DNA from: Closterium sp. Naga37s-1
Lineage: Eukaryota; Streptophyta; Zygnematophyceae; Desmidiales; Closteriaceae
NCBI GenBank assembly: GCA_947471745.1
Contig: CANJKZ010000929.1
Span: 62,001 to 126,000, forward strand
DNA: 64,000 nt
Direction of reading: 5' to 3'
Part shown: in pieces, positions 52,023-62,939 of the stretch
Layout of the letters: each line of letters opens with the position of its first letter
Numbering within the stretch: position 1 is the stretch's first letter
Notes under the pieces: generated by a model
Told to the model about the DNA's origin: nothing
Databases searched by the model: none
Seen by the model: the letters and a program-made list of their open reading frames with translations, nothing else
Program-made: the position numbers and the translations under genes

Positions 52023-52981
52023 CCATTCACACGCGTGCGGTGTGGGTCTACCCTCTCAAGACCAAGGCGGAGGTGGCAGCGGCTGTTCTTAAGGAGTGGA
52101 TGCCGAGATCTCAAAGGGAGAGCGGACACAAGGTGAAGGTGATCCACACTGACAACGGGGGAGAATTCATTGGCGCTGATTTGTGCTAAAGAAGAAGGGG
52201 ATCTAGCATCAGCTCATAGTGCCCTACAAACCCTCAGCAGAACGGCGTGGCAGAGCAGTTCAACCGGACCCTGCAGGAAAGTGCTCGCACTCTCCTTGGG
52301 CGTGCAGGGCTGCCGGATCCGTTTTGGGTTACTGCACTACGGCACGTCGCCCTTGTGAAGAACCGGGTGTTGGCGACTGTGGGGGACAAGCAGTGGGTCC
52401 CCTACACCAAGTGGTATGGGAGTGCACCTGCAGTCAACATGCTGAGAGCCTATGGGTGCATGGTGGTTTTTCATGTGCCTAAGAAGAAGAGGGGAAAGCT
52501 GGAAGCTTCTGGGAGATGGGGTGTGCACTTAGGGCTTGCGAAGGAGCACAAGGGCTGGCTGCTATGGGACTTGACCAGCCAGCAGCTGACTGTGTCAAGG
52601 GATATGAAGCTCCTCGAGTCCTTGTACTACAAGGAGTGGAAGCAGCAGCAGCAGAAGCTTCCTACTACACCGCTGATCATTGAGGCTGATGAGGTGCAGC
52701 GGCCTTCGAGGCAAGTGCAGGTCACTGTCTTAAAGGAGGAGATCTCTCGGGTGACTGAGGATGGGGGAGAACCTGAGGTGGAGGAGCAGCAGCAAGGTGC
52801 TCCACCACGTGACCAAGGTCCGCCTGACCGTCCTAGGAGGGATGTGCGCCCTCCTAACAAGCTGGCCTATCCTAGTTTTGGCAAGCCAAGTGTGGTATCA
52901 GGTGGGAGTGTGACCGAGCAGATTGATGGGGATGCGATAGCCTACTGCTATGGGGCTACATTGAGAGGGTGTGGAGCTTAA
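52023..52981 (+). pseudogene. Copia-B2 integrase remnant and linker
   Basis: THTRAVWVYPLKTKAEVAAA, HTDNGGEFIG and, after a frame change, AEQFNRTLQESARTLLGRAG, the copia tail block GRWGVHLGLAKEHKGWLLWD and a Gln-rich linker. At about 52960 it joins directly to sequence that in B1 lies between RT and RNase H. The frame from 52247 is 244 codons long. Confidence 0.85.
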
Positions 52982-53168
52982 CGCCATGAGACAGAGGCTG
53001 CAGAGGGGTGCTGCAGAGTTGGGCATAACGGAGATGTTTGATTGTTCGTTGGGATGAGTGACAGAAGAACATTGGAAGGGCATGAAGCTTGCTGGGATGA
53101 GTGTGCATTGAGGGTGTATGCTTGAGCTATGGCATGTGGGATGATGGCAGGCAGCCAGAGGGGAAGTT
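52982..53168 (+). other. B2 3' remnant of RNase H and polypurine tract
   Basis: Only the RT/RNase H connection tail and the last few RNase H codons (matching HWKGMKLVGMSV of B1) remain, followed by CAGCCAGAGGGGAAG at 53152-53166. Confidence 0.75.
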
Positions 53169-53917
53169 TGTTATGTGATGCTATCATTTGCATTCACGTC
53201 TGTCTGCCTCCCATCACATGTTCGTGCGTTGCATGCATGGTGTGAGCGTGTGCAAGAATTTGTGTTCGGTATGGTTTGGATTTCCTGGGTGTGTGTGAAT
53301 GCTTTTTGGCTTGAGCAGATATCTGAGCAGATATCTGAAGTGACTCCTCTGCTCAAGAGCTTTCCAACGAACCAAGAATCGTTGGGATCGGAGCAAGAAC
53401 GACGAAGTTATAATCGTTAGATGTTTTGATTGGGATGCGACGACTTTGGGAAGTTGTGAAGTGACTCAATATGGGGTACAGACTTTTGGGGGTTGGGAAA
53501 TTCGTCCCCATCACTGTAGATGCTGCCAAGTGGTTGGGAGACACCAAATTGGGTTGGCAAGTGTGGCCAACTTGGGTGAGGTGGATTGTGGAGGTTGGGA
53601 AAGTGACAAAAGTAATAGTGGGGTTCCTATAAGGAGGGGATTTGATGTGCTTATGGGGTTTCCCTGGTTGGGGACTCCTTGGGGACCTTCCCTCTCGCCC
53701 TCCTTATCCCTCCCACCTGGTTTGTTGCTACTCTAATCCTGGAATTGTAGCTACGCTCTAACGCTACAACATATCCAAAGTTGGTGAAGTTTTGACGGTG
53801 CAATTTCCGTCGACGGCGTTTCTTGTGAGCGCGAAGATTCTGTCCAGAAATTGAGACCAACGATTTTGTGATATTTCGGCCTCTAAGCTTCCTAGACTCC
53901 GTCCTTAGTCTCTAACA
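53169..53917 (+). repeat. 3' LTR of copia B2 (749 bp, internally deleted)
   Basis: Same ends as the 5' LTR, but about 115 bp is missing near 53742 and AGCAGATATCTG is duplicated near 53318-53342, so the two LTRs of this element differ clearly and the insertion is old or recombined. Confidence 0.9.
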
Positions 53918-54397
53918 AAAAGATCCGCCTGACGGTGGTAAGAGAGAGATCTGCCTGACGGTGGTAAGAGAGAGAAATCTGCCTGACGGTGGTAAGAGAG
54001 AGATCTGCCTGAAGGTGGTAAGAGAGAGATCTGCCTGATGGTTGTAAGAGAGAGAGATCTACCTGACGGTAGTGAGAGAGAGATATGCCTAATGGTGGTA
54101 AGAGAGAGATCTGCCTAACGGTGGTAAGAGAGAGATCTGCCTGACGGTGGTAAGAGAGAGAGAAATCTGCCTGACGGTGGCAAGAGAGAGATCTGCCTGA
54201 AGGTGGTAAGAGAGAGATCTGCCTGATGGTTGTAAGAGAGAGAGATCTACCTGACGGTAGTAAGAGAGAGATATGCCTAATGGTGGTAAGAGAGAGATCT
54301 GCCTAACGATGGTAAGAGAGAGATCTGCCTGAAGGTGGTAAAAGAGAGATCTGCCTGACGGTGGTAAGAGAGAGATCTGCCTGACGGTGGTAAGAGA
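53918..54397 (+). repeat. Minisatellite GATCTGCCTGACGGTGGTAA, 188-bp higher-order period
   Basis: About 17 units of 26-29 bp end in a variable (GA)n. Variant units (AAATCT, CTGAAGG, CTGATGGTTG, CTACC, ATATGCCTAATGG, CTAACGG) recur in the same order at an offset of 188 bp (compare 53975 with 54163), showing duplication of a seven-unit block. Confidence 0.92.
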
Positions 54398-55252
54398 TGT
54401 CAATGGGAGTTGTGTTTGGCCCCGTCCTCGTTTGGGCGAAGCCGACCTTGTGGTCAAGTGTGCGGGAGGTTCAGCCGACCTGCAGCAGTGGGCAAGCTGG
54501 TTGACGGGGCTGGTCGACCTGCACGGGGGCGAATACATGGGAGCCGACTTCGGGAGGGCGCCGACTTCGACAGGTCGACTTGTGAGGTCGACCTGTAAAG
54601 GGCGTCGAATTGGTTATGCCAACTTGGGGCAGCCGACTTGGGTGGTCGGCTGACGGTTGTGCTGGTTGACCTAGAGTTGGCCGACCAGAAGTGTTGTCAA
54701 CTTGGAGCTGGTCAACGAGGTGCGTGGTCGATTTGGTGTGGTCGACCAGTTGTGGTTGGTGACCTGGTTGGTCGACGGGCACAAGGAGGAGCTAGTTGAC
54801 ACGGTGGTTGCTCTGTTGACCAGGTTACCTGGGGGACGGGGATCCGCGGAGAACTGCGATGGTCACCCAGGTGTTCATGACGAGGCTGACCTGGTGTGTG
54901 GTATCATGAAGTCGACGTGGCTGATCAGGTCCAGTCGTTAGCACGAGGACGATCTGGTGTGTGCACTGTGCAGGTGACAAGGCACGGCATGCCAATCATC
55001 TGCGAACACCTGCAAAGCAGGTGCATTGCTGTCCTGCGGGTGCAACACTGTGCAGCCGACTTGCTGCAGCGTTGGCACGCCGTCGAGTTGCATTGTTGGC
55101 GGCCGCAACTTTGCGCTGCTGGAGCGCGGTCGACCAAGTCGTGCTGGAACGCGGTCAACTGTGCTGCGCTGCCAATTATCCTGCTTGTATGCTAGCTCTA
55201 ATGTAGTTAGTCTTGCCAACTTTGTTGCTATCATTCTGTACCATTGTTGTCA
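54398..55252 (+). repeat. 5' LTR of copia A2 (3' end missing)
   Basis: Starts TGTCAATGGGAG, with the GTCGAC-rich body, and matches A1 until TTGTCAAC. The final 150 bases and a recognisable primer site are absent, so the LTR/leader junction is deleted. Confidence 0.78.
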
Positions 55253-56887
55253 ACAACAAGCATGGCGAGTATGGGGAGACGCTCCCCTTGGCAGTCGCAG
55301 TGTGGGCGACGGAATACCCTTCTTGACCAGCCTCTCCTCGACCGGCGAACAACGAAGGCGGCGTCGACGTGGGCGTCAACGCCGGTGACAAAGTTGGCAG
55401 CAGTGCGGGAGGCACGTTGAGGGAAAGAGGGGTCATCCGCTCTGATGAAGTCGGCAACGTTCAGGCACGAGGGCTGCAGTCGTCGGCGGCTGTAGGGTCC
55501 TCGCATGGCAACATCGCAGGACGTCGAAGCAGCGTGATGCCGTCGTCGGTGACCCATGTGACAGCGGGCGGGACATGTTCAAATTTACGTTGAACAGAAT
55601 CTCCGTCGCCCCCTTGCTAGTCGGGCGACCTCGCATCCTCACATGGAAGGAAGCCATCGAGCCCCAGCTGGAGATGGCCGGGCTGAAGTGCTTCGCCGAC
55701 GGCACCGGGGAGACGCCGTCGGAGAGCAACCCCGAGCTACGAGCGAAGTTTCGCGTCGTGCAGCTGCTGACCTTCACGGTCATTTTGCAGTGCTGCTCGC
55801 CAGGCGTGCAGATCGCCTTGAAGTCGTGCAGGAACTACTTGGACGCTGGCCACCAGGCGTGGCACTTCATCGAGTCAACGTACTAGGTCACCGACGACCT
55901 GTACATCGGCCAGCTCGAGGAGTAGATGACGCATCTGCGGATGGGCAACCAGGAGACTGCGACCGACTACTGCAACCGGGCTCGGCGACTTTTCGCCACC
56001 ATGAGGATGGTCGTCGTGCAATACTCGATAGCGTCGGGCTCCCGAGCAGCTACAATTTGATAAAGCGGATGTCAGTGGTGCCGAGCACGCGGGCAACGCT
56101 CAACGACTTCCTGACCTCGTACATTGTCAGGGATGAGGGGATGCAAGAGGCTGAGCGGTCCATGGATTTCCTGCCGTAGGTGAACTACGCTGCCCCGACG
56201 AAGCAAGCTGGTCGACCCGGACAGCGTGGGCAGTCTGGCGGTAGTGGAAGCAGTGGTGGGAGGCCGGCCAAGGACGCCGACAAGCAGAAGTCGGCCAGAG
56301 ACAGCGGTCGAGGAGGAGGAAGTCGACATCGGGAGTGTTGTTTGTGCCACAGCCCCAACCACCTCTCCTTCAGGTGCCCCGACCGCAGTGACTCCGACGA
56401 CGATGACGACGACACGAAGGGAGGCCAAGGGAGGTTGGCCGGGCGTCGCTCTCGTCGCGAGAGCAAGCCGCGCAAGGAGAAGCAGTTGACCAAGTCATCG
56501 ACCTCGGCGAAGGACGCCGACTCGTCCTCTGGTGGCAAAGGGCAAGGCGACCAAGAGGCGTCGTGCTCGTTGGTCGGTGTCGTGGAGCCAACTATCTCGC
56601 TGGCACCGGAGGCCGGCGAGGACGTCCAAGCAATGGCGGCATGCATGCAGGCGAACGGGCGGTGGTCCTGCTCAATAGTGGCTGCTCGCACCACCAGATG
56701 GGGACGAAGGAGGTCTTTGTTGACCTGCAGCCGAGCAGCGACGTCAAGAATGTGTGCGGCTTCAATGGAGTGTTGCAGGATGTGCGAGGCCGAGGCACTG
56801 TCGCCCTGCAAGGAGGAGCCATGTTCATCCCCAACGTACTTTACGTCCCGGGCGTGCAGGCGAACCTGCTCTCGGCCAGCTAGCTGA
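55253..56887 (+). pseudogene. Copia-A2 leader and gag
   Basis: The first 320 bases are leader-like. Gag reads FKFTLNRISVAPLLVGRPR, LEMAGLKCFADGTGE, LDAGHQAWHFIESTY (stop), VTDDLYIGQLEE (stop), TLNDFLTSYIVRDEGMQEAE and the knuckle CCLCHSPNHLSFRC near 56336-56378. An acidic and Lys-rich tail leads into the protease region. Several TAG stops; the 235-codon frame from 56180 is the best preserved part. Confidence 0.83.
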
Positions 56888-57300
56888 AGGAGAATCGCGT
56901 GAATCACCAGGAGGACGGCGGTGGAATGTAACTTGTCTCTGCGGCAGGGGACGTCCTCGGTCGGGCGTCCTACACTGGCCGGGTCCTCTACACCGACCTG
57001 CGTCCTTGTTCCGCGAAGTCGACGATGCCCACGGCGGAGGTGGTGGACCTGCGAGCGATAGCCTCGACGGCGAACTCGACGCCGGGAAGGTGGCAGGCAA
57101 GGCTTGCGCATGTCGCCATCACCAGCTCGGCAAAGCGGTCGCCACCGGCCTGGACATCAAGCCATCGGCCGGCACCGACTCTCCGTGTGTCTCGTGCGTC
57201 GGAGGGAAGCTGGCGTGGCACACCTTCCCCGACAAGGGCCCGGATGCCAAGGACGCCCTGGCCGTCGTGCATATCGACTAGTGCGGGCCGTTCTGGGTGG
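56563..57300 (+). pseudogene. Copia-A2 protease and pre-integrase
   Basis: AVVLLNSGCSHHQMGTKEVF: the catalytic Asp of DSG is Asn here. LYVPGVQANLLSAS ends at TAG 56881-56883. A pre-integrase CVSCVGGKLAWHTFP follows in another frame, then HIDxCGPF with a stop in place of Leu. Confidence 0.82.
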
Positions 57301-58500
57301 CTGTCGGCAGCCTGTACTTCCTACTACTGAAGGACCGCAAGACCCGCTACGTGTGGGTGAGGCCGGTCGCCAAGAAGTCGGACGTGCTATGGGAGTTCTT
57401 GTAGTGACTGGTGTAGTTGAACGGTAGGCGAAGAAGTCAGTGCTGCTGCTGCTGTGCTCTTACCAAGGAGGGGAGTTCCTCAGGAAGCAATTCACCGACT
57501 TCATGGATGGCAAAGGGATCGTCCACAACCTGTCCTGCCCGTACACCCAGCAGCAAAACGGCATGGCGGAGTGGGAGATGAGGACGACGGTGGAGTTAGT
57601 GCGGACGATGCTGCTGCATATGGGCGTACAGCACCACTGGTGGCACCTCGCTCTGCGACAGGCCGTCTGGGTCCGCAACTGCCTTGAGTGGTCGACGATG
57701 CCGCCAGGGACGACGCCGCACCAGCTGCTTACCGGGAAGAAGCCCGACTTGCTGGTGGCAAGGGTGTGGGGCTGCATGGCGCAGTTACGGGTCCCCGAGC
57801 AACAGCGTGGTTGGAAGCTGAAGCCAAAGGCTCGGTGGGGTCTTCACCTCGGCGTGTCAGAGAAAAGCAAGGGCTGGGAGCTCCTTGACCTCACCGACAA
57901 CAGGGTGGTCACCACGTCAGACGTGGTGATCTACGAGACCATATCGCTGGAGTTGTGGAAGTCGGAGCTTGGGTCGGCGTCGCGACGGACGCATGTCATC
58001 CCGTCGACGGACACCTCGACAGCGACGCTCCCTCTGCTCTCCAAGGTTGGCGAGCTTGCTGATGAGGACGCCGAGGTCGTCCGCCCTCCTTCCCTTCCCC
58101 CTGCCCCACCCCTTGTAGCCAACATGCGTCAACACATCGACATTGGCCAGCGGCGTTGAGGGGAGCAGTGGGCCGTCACCTGTGGCGCTGGCCAAGAGCA
58201 TTGCCAGTGGCCGACGTAATGTCAACCAAGTCGGCGCGGGAGTGAATTCAACGCCGACAGGGGAGGAGCAGGTCGAGGAGGTGCAGCCGGTGAAGGAGGC
58301 ATCAGCAGGGAAGCCGCTAACATAGGAGCAGCCAGTAGTGAAGCCGACCACAGAGCAGTCGGCGACCAGGCATTCGGCAGGGGAGCCGACGGCAGGGGAG
58401 AAGTCGGCAGGGAAGCCGACTGTGGTGCAGCAGGACGCTGAGGGCAGCAATGCTGTTGACGATGGATAGGACGCCGAAAAGTCTACCGACTGCGATGTGG
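57301..58500 (+). pseudogene. Copia-A2 integrase and linker
   Basis: From 57440 a 239-codon frame reads YQGGEFLRKQFTDFMDGKGI, CPYTQQQNGMAEWEMRT (catalytic Glu present), GVQHHWWHLALRQAVW and WGLHLGVSEKSKGWELLD. Upstream the WGLV-type segment has three stops within 60 bases (57403-57427). The linker is Lys/Thr-rich and carries further stops. Confidence 0.83.
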
Positions 58501-59516
58501 TGGAGGTCTAGCCTGGACACCGGCATACAGGCTGACTTCGGAGGTCGCCCGATTTCTTCGTACGATGTACAACGAGGTTGATGACGACCTGCTGTACGAT
58601 GACGCTGAGGATGATGAAGACCTGCCAGAGCTCGACCCCAACATGCACGCCGACCCCGAGCACCGCTGGGACATCTCCACGATGATGGTGGAGGAGGCGT
58701 TGGCAAGCTGGAAGGGCCCGGCGGTGAAGGCTGCCATGGACGAGGAGATCCGCAGCCTCATTGGCATGGGGACTTAAGAGCTGGTTGAACGCCCACCCAG
58801 GGTGAATATCATGAAGAACTGGTGGGTGATGACAACAAAGTACCACATCGACGACACCGTCGAGCGCGAGAAGGCGAGGCTGGTCGTGAAGGGCTTCATG
58901 CAGGTATATGGCGCCGACTACGATGAGACGTACGCGCCAGTGAGTAGCTACGTCACGCTGAGGATCTTCCGCAGCATCGTCGCTGTCCTCGACCTCAACC
59001 TGATGTAGCTCGACATGAAGAACGCCTTCCTGCAGAGCAAGCTCGACCGGGTGCTGTACATGCACCAGCTGGACTTCTTCAACGACCGGACCAGCTGGGT
59101 GTGCAAGCTGCTGAAGAGCCTCTACGGGCTGAAGCAGTCGCCGCTACTGTGGTATAGGGCTCTCAACGGTGTGCTGCTGGCGCTGGCTGGAAGAAGAGCC
59201 AGCTCGACACGGCGCTGTACTTCAAGGTCGGTGGGGATGGCGTGGCCTGCTGGGTGCTGGTCTACGTTGACGACCTGCTCGCCGCCAGGAGCAGTGCAGC
59301 GATGCTAAAGGAGCTGCTGAAGGCCGCCTTCAAACTGCGGAAGATCTCACCGGTGTAGAAGTACCTCGGGCTGGAAATCGTGTGCGATAGGCCGGCAAGG
59401 AAGCTGTGGCTGCACCAGCAGGGCTACGCCGACAAGCTACACAGGAGGTTTCTTGACAAGGAGCAGACCTGGCGCACCCCAAAGACGCCGGTCTCGGTCG
59501 ACGCCTACGCTGAGCT
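58501..59516 (+). pseudogene. Copia-A2 reverse transcriptase
   Basis: DPEHRWDISTMMVEEALASW, TAA at 58775-58777 in place of TGG, NIMKNWWVMTTKYHIDDTVE, KGFMQVYGADYDETYAPV, TAG at 59006-59008 in place of CAG, DMKNAFLQSKLDRVLYMHQ and LYGLKQSPLLWYRAL. YVDD codons are present at about 59262 but in another frame. TAG at 59356-59358 replaces CAG. The sequence ends at VSVDAYAEL. Confidence 0.86.
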
Positions 59517-60639
59517 TGCGGAGATAACTCGTTAAACGGGAGCTAGACTACGGGCTAGGTACAGGTGCTCGTGTGATTTCTGTGTTCGTTCACTTAGTTG
59601 TTTACTCGTGTTTGCACTACTTGCTGGTTCACAGGGGAATTTTGCAAGAGTTTCACTAGCAAAAGTTCACAACAATGATTCAGAATGATTGCAACAACAT
59701 TCGCATGCAATACTACATCAGACCTGGCAAAGCTGCTGGTCAACTTCCAGCGCAGCACGGTCGACCGCGTGCCAGCACGACTTGGTCGACCGCGCTCCAG
59801 TAGAGCAAAGTCGCGGCTTGCCAACGTTGTTAGTCCACGGTGTGCCAACGCTGTGGCATGTCGGCTACATAGCGTTGCACCCGCAGGACAATGGTGCACC
59901 TGCTTCGCAGGTGCGCATAGCTGGTTGGTGCACTACTCCTTGCCACGTGCACAGCGCAGACGCCCAGGTTGACTCCATGCCAGCGACTGCGCCCACCAGC
60001 CACGTTGACCTCGAGATACCACCCCCGAGGTCAGCCTCGTAGAAGTCACCCTAGCGACCTTCGCGCCCGTCGCCCAGGTATCCCGGTCGACCGGGCAACC
60101 ATGCCTGGTCGACCAGCACTTCCTTCACGTGCTCGTTGACCACCCAAGTCGACGACCACTTCCTGTCGACCTCACCAGGTCGACAACACCCTTGGTCGAC
60201 CAGCCTCAGGTCGACGACACTCCTGGTCGACAAGCTCCAGGTCGACCAGCACTCGTGTCAGCCGGCCGCCCAAGTCGGCTGCCCCAAGTTAGCGTCACCA
60301 AGTCGATGCCACGCTACTCGATACCCAGCTGCTCGACGTCCTGCTATTTGACGCCCTCTAGCTCGGCGTCCTGCTATTTGACTCCCTCCAGCTCGGCGTC
60401 CCCCGTTGAAGTTGACGTCGGTGCCTCTCTTCGTCGACCACCCTCGTCAGGTTGACCATCAGGTCGACCACCCCAAAACCGGCGCCTAGAAGTCGGCGCT
60501 AGTGCAGTGGCCCCCGCGTAGGTCGACCACCTTCGTCGACCAGCTCGCCCACTGCTGCAGGTCGGCTGCACCCATGCAATCGACCACAAAGTCGGCTCCA
60601 CCCAAGCAAGGACGGGGCCTAACACAACTCCCGTTGACA
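59517..60639 (-). repeat. 3' LTR of copia A4 (1,123 bp)
   Basis: Minus-strand TGTCAACGGGAG to TTATCTCCGCA. The stretch 60070-60300 holds more than ten TCGAC words, often as full GTCGAC palindromes. GGGTAGGGAG precedes it as polypurine tract. Confidence 0.88.
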
Positions 60640-61610
60640 CTCCCTACCCGCATTCACGCTTGGTCCCCCCCCCCACGCGGCAGAAGTTCTCGAAGAATAG
60701 CTCGTCGACGTGCACGCAACACACAGCACGTCGGTCACCGCACCAGCCATGCAAAAGGGCATGGCACCTACTGCTGCACGTCATCCTCGCCATCGCCCAC
60801 GTCGGCCAAGCGCACCTGGCCGATGGTGACGGAGCACCGGTTGAAGGCCGTTGTCTTGACTCGGTGGACTCCTCGGCGTCCCGTGCGTCGTCATCAGTGT
60901 CGCTGCCCTCAGCGTCCTGCCGCACCTCAGTCAGCTTTCCGGCCAACTTCTTCCCTGCGGTTGGCTCCCCTGCCGACTGTCCGGTCGCCGACTGCTCCGT
61001 GGTCGGCTTCACTGCTACCTGCTCCCCTGTCAGCTGCTGCCTTGCCGCTGCCCACTTTGCCAACTTTATCACTGTCGACTGCACTTCCTCGGCCTGGTCC
61101 TCATCTGCGGTCGTCGGCTTCATTCTCACGTCGACTAGCTGGACGTTACGTTGGCCACCGGCGATGCTCTTGGCTGGCGCCACAGGCGACGTCCCACTTC
61201 TCCCCTCATCGCCGGAGGCCGACATCGGAGTCAGCCAACGCAGGTCGGCCACAAGGAGAGGTGCAATAGGGACAGGGGAGGGGGAGGGAGAGGGGACATC
61301 CTCGACGTCCTCAACTGCAGGCTCACCGACCTCGGCGAGCAAAGGGAGGGTTGCCGTCGAGGTGTCCGTCGGCGGGGTGGTCGGCCTCCATCCCGACGCC
61401 AACCCGTGCTCCGACTTCCACACCTCCATCGACATGTCCTCGCAGAACACCACGTCCAACGTGATGACCACCCGGTTGTCGGCAATGTCGAGAAGCTCCC
61501 AGCCCTTGCTTTCCTCCGACACGCTGGGGTGAAGGACCCACTTGGCCTTCGGCTTTAGCTCCCACCACACTGCGGCTCGGGGACCAAGAACTGTTCCATG
61601 CAGCCCCAAA
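60640..61610 (-). pseudogene. Copia-A4 integrase tail, linker and residual RNase H end
   Basis: A 321-codon minus-strand frame reads WVLHPSVSEESKGWELLDIA (integrase tail), DVVFCEDMSMEVW and a long Thr/Lys/Glu-rich linker, then passes at about 60857 into frame-shifted RNase H end (its true frame gives ADVGDGE) and the 3' UTR. Confidence 0.8.
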
Positions 61611-62110
61611 CCCTTGCCAGCGATAAGTCAGGCTTCTTCCTGGTCAGCAGCTGGTGCGGTGTAGTCCCCAGCGGCAGCGTTGACCTCTCCAAGCAGTTGC
61701 GGACCCAGACGGCCTACCACAAAGCGAGGTGCCACCAGTGGTACTATACGCCTATGTGCAGTAGCATTGTCCCCACCGACTCTGCCACCGTCCTCATCTC
61801 CCGCTCCGCCATGCCGTTCTGCTGCGGGGTGCATGGGCAAGTCAGGTCGTGGACGATCCCCTTGCTGTTCACGAAGTCAGTGAACTTCAGAGTGCAGCAT
61901 CAACACCGACTTCTTCGTCTGTCGCTCAGCCACCGCCAGCCACTGCACCAACTCCTGCAGCGCATCCGACTTCTTGGAGACTGGCCTCACCCACACGTAG
62001 TGGGTCTTGCGGTCCTTCAGGAGCAAGTAATACAGGTTGCCGTCCTTGGCAGCCACGAAGACCTCAAGTGGTGCGAGCAGCCGCTGTCGAGCAGGACCAC
62101 CGCCGGATTC
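61611..62110 (-). pseudogene. Copia-A4 integrase core with protease stump
   Basis: Minus-strand VVLLDSGCSHHL runs directly into VAAKDGNLYYLLLKDRKTHY, so protease from after its active site, the HHCC domain and the first integrase Asp are deleted. CPCTPQQNGMAEREM lies near 61830-61800 across a frame change. Confidence 0.78.
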
Positions 62111-62701
62111 GCCTGCACAGCTGCCGCCACTGCCTGGAAGTCCTCGCCAGCCTCCGGTGCCAGCGAGACGGCCGGCTCCACCACGCAGACCAGCGAGCTG
62201 GACGCCTCCTTGTCGTCTCGCCCTTTGCCACCAGCAGAAGAGTCGGCGTCCTTTGCCGAGGTCGACTTGGTCGACCGCTTCTCCTCAACGAGGACGACGG
62301 CTGCCAGACCTCCCGCGGCCTCTCTTGGCTTCGTCGTTGTCGAAGTCAGTGCGGTCGGGGCACTCGAAGGAGAGGTGGTCGAGGTCGCCGCACAGCCAGC
62401 ACTCCCGACATCGACTTCCTCCTCCTCGACCGCTGTCCTTGGCCGACTTCTTCTTATCGACGTCCTTGATCGGCTTCCAGGCGCTACTACTATTGCAGCC
62501 AGACTGACCGCACTGCCCCGGTCGGCTACCTTTCTTTACCGAGGCGATGTAGTTCACCTGTGCCAGGAGATCCTGGGACCGCTCAGCCTCTTGCATCGCC
62601 TCGTCCTAAAGGATGTACGAAGTCAAGGTGTCCTCATTGAGCGTCGCCCGCGTGCTCGACGCCATCGACAGTGACTTCAGTAGGCTGTAGCTGCTCGGGA
62701 G
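62111..62701 (-). pseudogene. Copia-A4 gag C-terminal half
   Basis: LLAQVNYIASVKKGSRPGQC, then CRECWLCGDLDHLSFECPDR (complete CX2CX4HX4C knuckle) and a Lys/Asp tail. The start is cut by the C' LTR at 62702 within codons corresponding to LPSSYN of A2. Confidence 0.8.
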
Positions 62702-62826
62702 TGTCAAACATTTATGCTATAGTCTTTCTAGGCTGTAGTGGGGTAGGCAATATGGGGTACAGTTCTCTAGGGTTACATATTCGTACCCAACTCATTTCCT
62801 AGTCCATCATTCCTCATTCTTTCACA
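62702..62826 (+). repeat. 5' LTR of C' (125 bp)
   Basis: TGTCAAACATTTATGC to CATTCTTTCACA, aligned end to end with the reverse complement of 9322-9446. Confidence 0.9.
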
Positions 62827-62843
62827 TGGTATAGAGCAGGTTC
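62827..62843 (+). other. Primer-binding site of C'
   Basis: TGGTATAGAGCAGGTTC directly after the LTR; same one-base-short variant of the initiator-Met site as in C. Confidence 0.78.
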
Positions 62844-62882
62844 TCTAGTGGGAACGTTTCCTAGGGCCCACCACGAAAATCG

Positions 62883-62883
<1 letters not shown>

Positions 62884-62915
<32 letters not shown>
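62884..62915 (+). repeat. A32 homopolymer in the C' leader
   Basis: A run of about 32 A lies just after the primer site; copia C has an 11-base run at the equivalent place but of T on its sense strand. Possible sequencing or assembly instability. Confidence 0.85.
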
Positions 62916-62918
<3 letters not shown>

Positions 62919-62939
62919 TGCCCGGAGCGCGCTTCGCCC

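Larger units (their letters stand above)
49534..53917 (+). mobile_element. Copia family B, copy B2 (internally deleted)
   Basis: LTRs at 49534-50386 and 53169-53917 flank gag, protease and integrase. The pre-integrase and first integrase Asp are deleted at about 52022, and nearly all of RT and RNase H at about 52960. At 4.4 kb it cannot encode RT and would be non-autonomous. It lies within a minisatellite. The 5-bp flanks (GAAGG left, AAAAG right) do not match exactly, so no target duplication is claimed. Confidence 0.9.
54398..59516 (+). mobile_element. Copia family A, copy A2 (plus strand, 3' cut by A4)
   Basis: 5' LTR, gag, protease, integrase and RT run left to right and stop inside the RT/RNase H connection, where the LTR terminus of A4 begins. 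Numerous stops and frameshifts occur. Its left flank is the minisatellite. Confidence 0.87.
59517..62701 (-). mobile_element. Copia family A, copy A4 (minus strand, internally deleted, 5' cut by C')
   Basis: From its 3' LTR (59517-60639) rightwards this holds the 3' UTR hairpin, the last RNase H codons, linker, integrase, a protease stump and gag. RT and most of RNase H are deleted at about 60857, and another deletion joins protease to integrase at about 62070. It probably inserted in A2 (candidate duplication GAGCT at 59512-59516) and is itself interrupted by C' at 62702. Confidence 0.85.

Noticed and set aside
49533..53922. Target-site duplication for copia B2
   Set aside because: The five bases beside the two LTR ends (GAAGG and AAAAG) do not match, and the surrounding repeat makes chance similarity likely.
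53918..54397. Regular short repeats that could suggest a CRISPR array
   Set aside because: Units are directly abutting with no unique spacers and the context is eukaryotic; it is a minisatellite.
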